Source of the DNA: Cohnella caldifontis
GTDB taxonomy: Bacteria; Bacillota; Bacilli; Paenibacillales; Paenibacillaceae
Direction of reading: 5' to 3'
Assembly (NCBI RefSeq): GCF_029360585.1
Contig: NZ_JAQZSJ010000006.1
Span: 1-64,000 of the forward strand
DNA length: 64,000 nt
Position 1 is the stretch's first letter, and each line of letters starts with the position of its first letter. This document shows, in pieces, positions 41,891-49,964 of this stretch. The notes below the pieces were generated by a model. That model did no database searches and was not told the DNA's origin. It worked only from the letters and a program-made list of their open reading frames with translations. The position numbers and the translations under genes were made by a program.

Positions 41891-43129
41891 TCAAAAACCG
41901 ACCGTTTCCCCTCTGATCTCCACGCGTCTCTTGAGCAAGGATTGGCCCGCCTGGTAGAACGGATACGCCGCGAACGCCAGCAGCATCAGAATGCCGAATA
42001 GAAGCGGACCTTGGCCGAAGCCCAACAGATGCAGCAAATATCCGCCTACCCAGGACATCACGCTCTGCCCGATAAACGCGAAGCCGCTGGCCCCGTAATA
42101 AGCGCCCCGCAGCCGCTCGGGCGCGATCTCGCCGATCAGCACGTCGCCGACGACGAAGCACAGGATTTCCCCGATCGTGAAAACCGCCATCGAGGCCGCC
42201 AGCAGCGCGATGTGCTCGAAAATGCCGAAGCCGAACAAGCCCAATCCGAACAGCAAGCACCCGATTTTGAGCGACTGCAGGGCGGTTACGCGTTTCATCA
42301 GCCTGCCGAGCGGATATTGGAACACCAGCACGGACAAGGAGTTGACGAAGAACAAGAACGAATAGAAGTCCACCCGGTCGTGGCCGATATACTGCGAAAG
42401 CGTGCTGTCCAGGTGGGAATAGGCACCCGCCGCAAACAAGTTCCCCAGCAGGAAACAGAGGAACACCTTGTCCGTAAACACGATTTGCGCCATTTGCCGG
42501 AACGAAACCGCGGCAACTCCGGCTTCGGCCGTTTCATGCGGTTTTTCCTTGTACTTCAGCATCATCGCGACGATACCCAGCGCATACGCCGCGAAAATGC
42601 CGGCGCCGATCAAGAACGGAACAAGGGAGGAGGAAGCCCCCGCGCCCAGCTTCAGGCCGAGGATCGGCCCCGCCGCTCCTCCGACGTTGATGGCGAAATA
42701 CCGGGCGCCAAACACGTCGGATCTCCGCTCGGCCGGCACGACGTCGGTCAGCAGCGCCCGGGCCGACGGCTCGAACACGTTGCGGAACAAGCCGTTCAGC
42801 GCGCTGAGCAGGAAAAAGACCCACGTGGACCGGGCAAAAGCGAATCCGACGAACGTCAGGCTCCATAAAACCATCGAGACGACCATCACCGGATACCGGC
42901 CGACGCGGTCGGACAACGCGCCGCCGAAGAAGCTGCTCGCCGTACCTACCAGGAAGCTGACCCCCAGAATGGCTCCGATCGTGCCGGGGTCGATGCCTTT
43001 GACCTTGCCCAGATAGATGCCGAGAAAAGGGATGACCATGAAAAAACCAGCCCGCGAGAGAAAGGTCCCGATGAGGATGCCCCATGCGACGGGATGGAAT
43101 CCGAGGGCGGCGGAGAGTTTGGATTTCAT
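41891..43129 (-). CDS. MFS transporter
   Basis: A 412-residue major-facilitator protein with 12 predicted helices. The loop 2-3 signature is GGALSDRVGRYPVM, with the weaker mirror LGRLMKRV in the second half. The ATG at 43129 follows AGGAGGCCGTT. Its substrate is unknown; the pattern resembles drug or sugar efflux proteins of the MDR group. Same strand as adaA, 72 bp upstream, so the two could share a transcript. Confidence 0.88.
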   Translation of the reverse strand: MKSKLSAALGFHPVAWGILIGTFLSRAGFFMVIPFLGIYLGKVKGIDPGTIGAILGVSFLVGTASSFFGGALSDRVGRYPVMVVSMVLWSLTFVGFAFARSTWVFFLLSALNGLFRNVFEPSARALLTDVVPAERRSDVFGARYFAINVGGAAGPILGLKLGAGASSSLVPFLIGAGIFAAYALGIVAMMLKYKEKPHETAEAGVAAVSFRQMAQIVFTDKVFLCFLLGNLFAAGAYSHLDSTLSQYIGHDRVDFYSFLFFVNSLSVLVFQYPLGRLMKRVTALQSLKIGCLLFGLGLFGFGIFEHIALLAASMAVFTIGEILCFVVGDVLIGEIAPERLRGAYYGASGFAFIGQSVMSWVGGYLLHLLGFGQGPLLFGILMLLAFAAYPFYQAGQSLLKRRVEIRGETVGF

Positions 43130-43241
43130 AACGGCCTCCTGAAGCCGATGGCGGCGTCGATTCATTCATCATAAGGCACCGCGAAGCTTCCGACAAGAAC
43201 AGTCGTGAAATCTCCTCTCGATGGGATGATCGTATCGCCGA

Positions 43242-43290
43242 TTTCCCCGTCAGATTCCCCGTCATCTTCCCCGTGATCCTCCCCGCGATC
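43242..43290. repeat. Four imperfect 12-bp tandem repeats
   Basis: TTCCCCGTCAGA, TTCCCCGTCATC, TTCCCCGTGATC and CTCCCCGCGATC follow each other upstream of the MFS gene. No gene is supported between 43130 and 43390. Confidence 0.6.
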
Positions 43291-43389
43291 GCGGGAGTTG
43301 CGCTGATTACGCGGACAAGTTGAAGCGTTGACTCCGTCAGGCCGCAAACACGTAAGTGCTTCAAATCGGCGAGATGAAGGGGAAGCGAA

Positions 43390-44528
43390 GGATCGGGATT
43401 CGGCGGAGTTGAGTAAGAAAGTTTCAAAAAAGCATCACGGTAATGGGATTTCGGCGGAGTTGTGTAAAAAAATTACATAAAAGCATCGCGGTAACGGGAT
43501 TTCGGCGAAGCTGTGTAAAAAAATTACATAAAAGCAACGCGGTAACGGGATTTTGGCGGAGTTGTGTAAGAAAGTTTCATAAAAGCAACGTGGTAACGGG
43601 ATTTCGGCGGAGTTGTGTAAAAAAATTACATAAAAGCAGCGCAGGATCGGGATTTCGGCGGAGTTGTGCAAAAAAATTACATAAAAGCAGCGCGGTAACG
43701 GGATTTCGGCGGAATTGTGTAAAAAAATTACATAAAAGCAGCGCAGGATCGGGATTTCGGCGGAGTTGTGCAAAAAAATTACATAAAAGCAGCGCGGTAA
43801 CGGGATTTCGGCGGAATTGTGTTAAAAAATTACATAAAAGCATCGCGGTAACGGGATTTCGGCGGAATTGTGTTAAAAAATTACATAAAAGCATCGCGGT
43901 AACGGGATTTCGGCGGAATTGTGTTAAAAAATTACATAAAAGCAGCGCGGTAACGGGATTTCGGCGGAATTGTGTTAAAAAATTACATAAAAGCAGCGCG
44001 GTAACGGGATTTCGGCGGAATTGTGTTAAAAAATTACATAAAAGCAGCGCGGTAACGGGATTTCGGCGGAATTGTGTTAAAAAATTACATAAAAGCAGCG
44101 CGGTAACGGGATTTCGGCGGAATTGTGTTAAAAAATTACATAAAAGCAGCGCGGTAACGGGATTTCGGCGGAATTGTGTTAAAAAATTACATAAAAGCAG
44201 CGCGGTAACGGGATTTCGGCGGAATTGTGTTAAAAAATTACATAAAAGCAGCGCGGTAACGGGATTTCGGCGGAATTGTGTTAAAAAATTACATAAAAGC
44301 AGCGCGGTAACGGGATTTCGGCGGAATTGTGTTAAAAAATTACATAAAAGCAGCGCGGTAACGGGATTTCGGCGGAATTGTGTTAAAAAATTACATAAAA
44401 GCAGCGCGGTAACGGGATTTCGGCGGAATTGTGTTAAAAAATTACATAAAAGCAGCGCGGTAACGGGATTTCGGCGGAATTGTGTAAAAAAATTACATAA
44501 AAGCAGCGCAGGATCGGGATTTCGGCGG
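43390..44528. repeat. 51-bp minisatellite, about 22 tandem copies
   Basis: The unit contains GTGTTAAAAAATTACATAAA, then AGCAGCGCGG, TAACGGGATT and TCGGCGGAAT. A central block of about 12 units is almost perfect, while units at both ends differ more (GGATCGGG in place of GGTAACGGG, GTAAAAAAA in place of GTTAAAAAA). That gradient is typical of unequal crossing-over. Because 51 is divisible by three, long frames stay open on both strands (17-residue repeats), but neither has a ribosome site or sensible composition. The whole gap 43130-44705 has no supported gene. Confidence 0.95.
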
Positions 44529-44616
44529 ATGATAGACCCTTCGTTACTGCTGTAGGGCGAATAATTTCGCGTGCTTCGGCTCTTCGGACAACTTGATTCT
44601 TGATTCTCCGGTAACG

Positions 44617-44662
44617 CGAAAAAACCGGCCGAGGACATGGTGAAAGTCCCTCCGCCGGTCTT
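44617..44662 (-). terminator. Terminator of the GH36 gene
   Basis: Minus strand ACCGGCGGAGGGAC pairs with GTCCTCGGCCGGT (one bulge) around a loop of about ten bases, followed by TTTTTTCGCG. It is 44 bases past the stop. Confidence 0.75.
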
Positions 44663-44705
44663 TCGCGCCGGATCCGATGCCGACCGGGCATGGCAGTTGC
44701 TGCCC

Positions 44706-46805
44706 TCAACCTTCCGTCAATTCGAACAGCAAGGCCGACTTCGGCTCGGGCAGCGCCACGGTCAGTACGCCCGCCGAAGCGTCCCAACTCCATCGAGCAT
44801 CCGTCTCTTTCGGGTAACCGCAGCGGACCGTGACCGGTTTCCCGGCGAGTCGGGCAATCGGGATCGCTTGCTCTCCCTCCTCCGATAACGTCCGCCAGAC
44901 GGCCAAGTAATTCCGCCCGCCGGGGGCCCGCAGCCCCAGGCAAATCCAGCCGTCCTGCGGCGTCGGCAAGCCGAGCGGCCAGAACGGCACGGATTCGGGA
45001 ATGTCGCGGCGAATCCGCTTGTAATAGTCGAGCGCTTCCTTGACCAGCGCCCGGCGCGCCGGCGTCAGTTCCGCCAGGTGCCCGCTCTGGTGGACGCGAA
45101 GCAGCAGGGCGTTGACCATGTTGAACACGACCTCCCGGTCGTCCCCTTCCCGCAGCGGATACGACCAGACCGCCGACTGCTCGGGCGTGAGCGCCGAAGG
45201 CGAAGCGGCGGCGATCTGCGCGTACTTGACGTAATCCTCTTGGTCGCTGGTCGACTGGATGCTGTGGCGGCTGAGCTGCGCGTAGTCGATGCGCATGCCT
45301 CCGCTCGAGCAGTTCTCGATGACCAGCCCCGGGTACCGCGCGAAAATCCGGTCCAGCCAAGCCAGATAGGCGCGGTTGTGCTGAAGCAGGCCGTCGCCGA
45401 AGCTGTCGGCGTCCGTCTCCGTGCCGATGCCGGCGTTGATGTTGTAATCCATCTTGATATAACCCGCCCCGTAATCCTCCACCAGCCGGCGAATCACTTC
45501 ATCGGCATGCCGGGCGACTTCAGGGTTGCGAAAATCCAGCTGATAGCGGCTGCGGTCCACCACCCGCTTGCCGTGGCGCTTGAAAAACCAGCCGTCGTCC
45601 GTCTCCGCGAGCTTCGGACTCCGGATGCCCATCACCTCAAGCTCCAGCCACAAGCCGGGCACCATGCCCTTGCCGCGGATATAATCCAGCACGTAACGAA
45701 TCCCTTCCGGGAACCGCTTTTCGGACGGTTTCCATTCGCCGACGCCGTCCCACCATTCCCCTTCGGCGTACCAGCCGGCGTCGATGCAGAAGTACTCGCA
45801 GCCCGCTTCGGCCGCCGCGTCGATCAGCGGCAGCAGCCGCTCCGTCGTCGGATTGCCCCACAAACAATTCATGTAATCGTTGAAAATGATCTTCAGTTCC
45901 CGGTTGTCCTCGTTGGGGCTGCGGATGATCCGGCGGTATCGCGTCAAACACCCGGCCGCTTCCTCGAATCCTCCCGTGCACGAACCGAACGCGACCGGCA
46001 CCGATTCGAACGTCTCCCCGGGCACCAGCTTCTTCCACCAGTGATTGTCGTGCTCCGTCGGTCCGCTGATCAGGATCGACAAATGGTCGAACTGATCGTT
46101 CAGCTCCCAGTGCCAGGAACCGTTATGCTCGATTTGCCAGAAGTAGCCGAGCCCGGCCTCGCGGTTCTCCAGCCAGCCCATCGGAATGTGCTCCGCCGAC
46201 GACCACGAACCCGTATTGCTGAAGGCGATCCGCTTGGAGCTGCGGTCCTTCATGTGGGACAAGCCCAGTTCCGGCAACGTGTACGACCGCCATTGAAGCT
46301 CGCTCTGCCAACCGTTATGCGGAACGGACAGCACCATTTTCTCGTCGCGGTCGCGGTCCCCTTCTTTGGACAATCCGGTCAAGGCGACCGTGGAGACATA
46401 CTCCAGCCCCAGCGGAGCGTTCCCGCCGTTGCGCAGCTCCGTGCGGCAGCGAACGATCGGCAAGCCGTCGTAGAACTGGTAGCGGCAGACCGCCTCCAGC
46501 CCCGTCGCGGGATCGGCGAGACGCAGCGCGAACGCGCGCCCCAAGGCGTTCCGCTCCTCCTCGTGCCCCGCGTATTTCATGCGCAAGCCCGGATAAGAAG
46601 CGCGATGGCTTCTGCCGTGGTACTCGGCCCGGTCTTCCCCGGTCAATTGCACCTCCAGCGCGCGGAATCCCGGCTTGCGCGCTTCCCGGATCCTCGTCTC
46701 GTCGAACGGAACCGCCGCGAAATGCAGCAGCCGCACGTCGCCGTCCTCCGTCACCTCGAATACGAGAAACAGCCCGTTTTCCGTCAGCTCAATCCGTTTC
46801 GCCAA
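44706..46805 (-). CDS. Alpha-galactosidase, glycoside hydrolase family 36
   Basis: A 699-residue enzyme cleaving alpha-1,6-galactosides such as melibiose or raffinose. The N-terminal beta-supersandwich is followed by a TIM barrel with the nucleophile Asp453 in YIKMDYN and the acid/base Asp521 in STSDQED. CSSGGMRID carries the substrate-binding CSxGG motif, and FCIDAGWY is also typical. The start is a TTG at 46805 after AAGGAGAGG. No signal peptide, so cytoplasmic. It lies downstream of the binding-protein gene but behind a terminator, which may set its level relative to the transporter. Confidence 0.94.
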   Translation of the reverse strand: MAKRIELTENGLFLVFEVTEDGDVRLLHFAAVPFDETRIREARKPGFRALEVQLTGEDRAEYHGRSHRASYPGLRMKYAGHEEERNALGRAFALRLADPATGLEAVCRYQFYDGLPIVRCRTELRNGGNAPLGLEYVSTVALTGLSKEGDRDRDEKMVLSVPHNGWQSELQWRSYTLPELGLSHMKDRSSKRIAFSNTGSWSSAEHIPMGWLENREAGLGYFWQIEHNGSWHWELNDQFDHLSILISGPTEHDNHWWKKLVPGETFESVPVAFGSCTGGFEEAAGCLTRYRRIIRSPNEDNRELKIIFNDYMNCLWGNPTTERLLPLIDAAAEAGCEYFCIDAGWYAEGEWWDGVGEWKPSEKRFPEGIRYVLDYIRGKGMVPGLWLELEVMGIRSPKLAETDDGWFFKRHGKRVVDRSRYQLDFRNPEVARHADEVIRRLVEDYGAGYIKMDYNINAGIGTETDADSFGDGLLQHNRAYLAWLDRIFARYPGLVIENCSSGGMRIDYAQLSRHSIQSTSDQEDYVKYAQIAAASPSALTPEQSAVWSYPLREGDDREVVFNMVNALLLRVHQSGHLAELTPARRALVKEALDYYKRIRRDIPESVPFWPLGLPTPQDGWICLGLRAPGGRNYLAVWRTLSEEGEQAIPIARLAGKPVTVRCGYPKETDARWSWDASAGVLTVALPEPKSALLFELTEG

Positions 46806-46835
46806 CCCGTTCCTCTCCTTCCGTTAACCCCTGGT

Positions 46836-46879
46836 ATATAAAGAAACCATACGACGCGCGGGCGCGTGTATGGTTTCTT
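46836..46879 (-). terminator. Intra-operon terminator between binding protein and GH36 genes
   Basis: AAGAAACCATAC and its exact complement flank a GC-rich inner arm (ACGCGC / GCGCGT); the minus strand continues TTTCTTTA. It lies 28 bases past the stop of the binding-protein gene. Some read-through into GH36 is likely unless GH36 has its own promoter, which I do not see in the 30-base remainder. Confidence 0.75.
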
Positions 46880-46907
46880 CCCTTCTTTCCCGTTCGGGAC
46901 GGTTCGA

Positions 46908-48224
46908 TTATTTCGCGGCGCCGAGCTGGATCCAGGCTTTCTGGATCTCGTCGATCGCCTGGTCTTTCGTCTTGCTCTTGCCGATATAGGCCTGCATGAT
47001 TTCGCCGAGCTTCTGGTGGAAGCTGTCGAGCGAGTAGTTGATCGCCAGGTCGCCGGATTTGCCGCCTGCTTCCAGATACTCGTCCATCGCTTTCGGCATT
47101 TGCAGGTCCGGCATCGTGCCGTCCTTGATCGGTGGGATGACTTTCGCCACGTTGGCGAACCAGCCTTTGCCGTAGTCGGACGTGTACAGCCAGTTGAAGA
47201 AATCGATCGTCTCGCGGGCGACCTTGGAATCCTTGTTGATGCGGAGCGCTTGGTCGGCGCCCGTAATGATGAAGGAATGGTCCGGGTTATCGTCGACCGG
47301 GTAGCCCATGATGCCGATCTCGATGTTCGGATCGATCTTGCGGATGCCGTCTTCGACCCAAGCGCCTTGACCCGTCATGATGGCCGCTTTGCCGGTCGCG
47401 AAGTCGGTGATTTCCTTGTTCAGGTCGCTTTCCAGCGGCTTCGGCGTGCCGTGCTCGACGGTGTAGTCGACGAAATCGAAGTAGTTCATCATGACCGGGT
47501 TATCCTTGAACGTCGTTTGGCCTTGCTGGAATTTCGCGGCCAGGTCGGCGGCGTTGCCGTTCGCGGCGACGTCGATGTAAGGCTGGAGGATATGCTTCTG
47601 CACCCACCATTCCTTGTAGCCGTTGGTGAAAGGCGTGATGCCTTTGGCTTCCAGCTTGGCGACGGCGTCCTTCAGCTGCGTCATCGTCTTGGGCGCTTCG
47701 GTGATGCCGGCGTCGGCGAACAGCTTCTTGTTGTAGATCAGCGTGAACAGGTTGCCTTTGACCGGAAGGCCCAGCACTTTGCCGTCATAGGACATGTTGG
47801 CTTTGACGGCGTCCGTCATGGCGGCGGCCAGCGGCTCGTTCGTCAGGTCGGCGCTGTATTCGGCGTATTGCTTGATCTCGCCGCCGGCCGTCGTTTGGAA
47901 CACGTCCGGCGTATTGCCCGACGCGATCCGCGATTTGAGCACCGTCGGATAATCGGACTGCATGATTTCGAGGTCGATCGTGACGTTCGGCTTCACTTTC
48001 TTGTACTCTTCGATGTACGCGTGGAAAGCGTCCGTATACTCCGGAGACGCGGTGAACATCTTGATCGTCACGGGCGCGTCGCTGCCGCCGGCCGAAGCCG
48101 CCGGAGAGGATGCCGCGCCGCCGGCGCTCGGAGACGCCCCGCCGTCGTTCTTGGAACCGCAGGCGGCCAGAACGCCGGTCGTCAGGACCAGAGCAAGGGA
48201 CAAGCTCATCCATTTTTTGACCAT
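46908..48224 (-). CDS. Sugar ABC transporter substrate-binding lipoprotein (MsmE-like)
   Basis: A 438-residue lipoprotein with lipobox LAAC at about residues 19-22 and a Ser/Ala/Gly linker. The mature part begins VTIKMFTASPEYTDAFHAYI. A conserved family-1 segment is PVKGNLFTLIYNKKLFADAGI. The ATG at 48224 follows GGGGG with a slightly long spacing. Partner permeases are not adjacent downstream but lie 3.8 kb away on the other strand (52014-53731), on the far side of the kinase/regulator genes. With GH36 this points to alpha-galactoside uptake. Confidence 0.9.
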   Translation of the reverse strand: MVKKWMSLSLALVLTTGVLAACGSKNDGGASPSAGGAASSPAASAGGSDAPVTIKMFTASPEYTDAFHAYIEEYKKVKPNVTIDLEIMQSDYPTVLKSRIASGNTPDVFQTTAGGEIKQYAEYSADLTNEPLAAAMTDAVKANMSYDGKVLGLPVKGNLFTLIYNKKLFADAGITEAPKTMTQLKDAVAKLEAKGITPFTNGYKEWWVQKHILQPYIDVAANGNAADLAAKFQQGQTTFKDNPVMMNYFDFVDYTVEHGTPKPLESDLNKEITDFATGKAAIMTGQGAWVEDGIRKIDPNIEIGIMGYPVDDNPDHSFIITGADQALRINKDSKVARETIDFFNWLYTSDYGKGWFANVAKVIPPIKDGTMPDLQMPKAMDEYLEAGGKSGDLAINYSLDSFHQKLGEIMQAYIGKSKTKDQAIDEIQKAWIQLGAAK

Positions 48225-48247
48225 TTCTTTAAGCCCCCAATCGAATT

Positions 48248-48261
48248 TGACTACGTTTACA
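48248..48261 (-). promoter_or_regulatory. cre-like catabolite-repression operator
   Basis: TGTAAACGTAGTCA agrees with the CcpA-binding consensus TGWAANCGNTNWCA at all fixed positions but one (A in place of T at position 10). It covers the -10 of the putative promoter, where CcpA binding would block transcription. This fits glucose repression of an alpha-galactoside transporter. Confidence 0.6.
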
Positions 48262-48283
48262 TTCTAGAGAAACGGGTCCTCAA
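48256..48283 (-). promoter_or_regulatory. Probable SigA promoter of the alpha-galactoside binding protein
   Basis: Minus strand TTGAGG (48278-48283, 4/6) with a 16-bp spacer to TGTAAA (48256-48261, 4/6). The -10 overlaps a cre-like operator. Confidence 0.5.
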
Positions 48284-48329
48284 GAGAAATGCATTTAAGT
48301 ATCCCATCGAGGGTAAAAAAGTGGACTGC

Positions 48330-49964
48330 TCATTTTCCGTCTTCGAGTTGGTGCCGATATTCGGTGGGCGACATCCCGAACGCGTTTTTGAACGCTTTGC
48401 TGAAATAGTTTTTGTCCTTGTAGCCGATCAGGTCGCTGATATCCTGGATTTTCAAGTGCGGCGCCTCGAGCAGTTCCTTGGCTTTGTCCATCCGGACCTT
48501 CAGGACGTACTCGTAGATCCCCATGCCGTATTCCTGCTTGAACAGCTTCATCAAATACTCGCGGCTCAGGAAGTATTTTTCCGTGAAGGTCGAAATGTTG
48601 ATGTCCTCCGCATACCGTTGGTCGATGTATTCCTTGATGTCCTGGATCCGGAAGCTTCCGAATTCTTTCGAGTACCGGCGGATTTTCTCGCAATAGTGGT
48701 CCAGCACCCGCATGAACAGGTCTTCAAAGCCGGAGAAATCGCGGAAATCGCGCGAAATCCCTTCGGACCTCGTCCCGCTTCTTTCCAGCTCCTCCGGAGG
48801 CACTCCCATGTCCAGAGCCAGATCTTGAAGCAGCACCTCCATCTCGCCGATCGTCCGAAACGCGTCCCCGAGGGTGAAGACGCCCGCCTTGCGTATTTTT
48901 CCCAAATAATCCTCCGCCATTCCCTGCACGAAACCGGGATTGCGATCCTGAAGCGCGCCGCGGATCATCGCGATCCGCCCGGACAAAGCGAACCACTCCG
49001 CCGGCCGGGCCGAGGGGGCGTCTTCCGCGGTGACCGGATCGCCGAGCCGCAGCAAATTCATGGACAAAAGCCGCTGCAACGCCTTATCGTAGGAGTCCGC
49101 CGTTTCTCTGGGATTCGCCGCCACGGTACCGATTGCGGCCAGAGAGGAGACGGCGAACATGCTCTCCAGCTTCCGGCAGGCGTCCCGCAGCAGGGCAGCC
49201 GCTTCCTGCCGGCGCATCGAATCGTTCCCGTTATCCTTGAACCGGAACATGACGATCAGTTCCCGCTCCTCCTTCGGATTGGCGAAGCTGGAACAGGGCA
49301 TGACGCGGGTGCCGATCTCCTCGATCACGTTGTTCAGCGCGAAATGGAGCAGCGAGACGTCGCCCCGGAATTTCCCGCTCTTGATCTCGTCCAAATTCAG
49401 GATCCGCAGCACCGCGGCCAGGTGGCGGGTATCCGGATGGTCCGCGTCGATCAGCTTCAGCGAAGACGCCAGGGAAGGATCCTGCGCATGGCGCTCGATC
49501 ATCGACAAATAAATTCTTTCCTTCAACTTCGGCAAAGACATGTTGAGCGCGATTTCCTTGTCGATCGATTCGCTCGCCTCTTTGCGGCGCTCCTCCAGGT
49601 AACCGACCGCCTTCTCCAGCGCCGCGTTCAGTTCCCGGCGGATGACCGGCTTGAGCAAATAGTCGACCACCTTCGATTGGATGGCCTGCTTCGTGTATTC
49701 GAAGTCGTCGAAGCCGCTGATCACGATGGTGAGCATGCCGGGAGCCTCGGCCTCCGCCAGCTTGAGGAATTCGGTCCCGTCCATTTCGGGCATCTTCATG
49801 TCCACCAAAGCCAAGTCGGGCCGCCATGAGCGGACCAGCTCCATCGCGGCGTTGCCGTCCGCGGCTTCCCGGATTTCCCCGACGCCCAGCCGGTCCCATT
49901 CCCCGAGGATCCGGATCGCTTCGCGCGACGGCAGCTCGTCGTCTATGATCAGTACCTTATACAT
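48330..49964 (-). CDS. Response regulator with AraC-type DNA-binding domain (YesN type)
   Basis: A 544-residue regulator. Receiver: LIIDDE and phospho-acceptor Asp55 in LALVDMKMPEMDG. The long central linker includes a conserved-looking QDRNPGFVQGMAEDYLGKI. C-terminal HTHs are INISTFTEKYFLSREYLMKLF and LKIQDISDLIGYKDKNYFSKAF. The start overlaps the kinase end by eight bases. Likely controls the binding-protein gene just downstream and the divergent permease operon. Confidence 0.93.
   Translation of the reverse strand: MYKVLIIDDELPSREAIRILGEWDRLGVGEIREAADGNAAMELVRSWRPDLALVDMKMPEMDGTEFLKLAEAEAPGMLTIVISGFDDFEYTKQAIQSKVVDYLLKPVIRRELNAALEKAVGYLEERRKEASESIDKEIALNMSLPKLKERIYLSMIERHAQDPSLASSLKLIDADHPDTRHLAAVLRILNLDEIKSGKFRGDVSLLHFALNNVIEEIGTRVMPCSSFANPKEERELIVMFRFKDNGNDSMRRQEAAALLRDACRKLESMFAVSSLAAIGTVAANPRETADSYDKALQRLLSMNLLRLGDPVTAEDAPSARPAEWFALSGRIAMIRGALQDRNPGFVQGMAEDYLGKIRKAGVFTLGDAFRTIGEMEVLLQDLALDMGVPPEELERSGTRSEGISRDFRDFSGFEDLFMRVLDHYCEKIRRYSKEFGSFRIQDIKEYIDQRYAEDINISTFTEKYFLSREYLMKLFKQEYGMGIYEYVLKVRMDKAKELLEAPHLKIQDISDLIGYKDKNYFSKAFKNAFGMSPTEYRHQLEDGK

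Noticed and set aside
40578..44528. CRISPR-like arrays
   Set aside because: The repeats are strictly tandem with no unique spacers and no cas genes are near.
43443..44638. Long open frames on both strands across the 51-bp array (370 and 353 residues of 17-residue repeats)
   Set aside because: They follow from a unit length divisible by three without stops in those frames. No ribosome site, no signal or domain, and both strands are equally open.
46866..49829. 987-residue plus-strand frame
   Set aside because: It lies antisense to the binding protein and response regulator, both of which have clear domains; an artefact of high GC codon bias.
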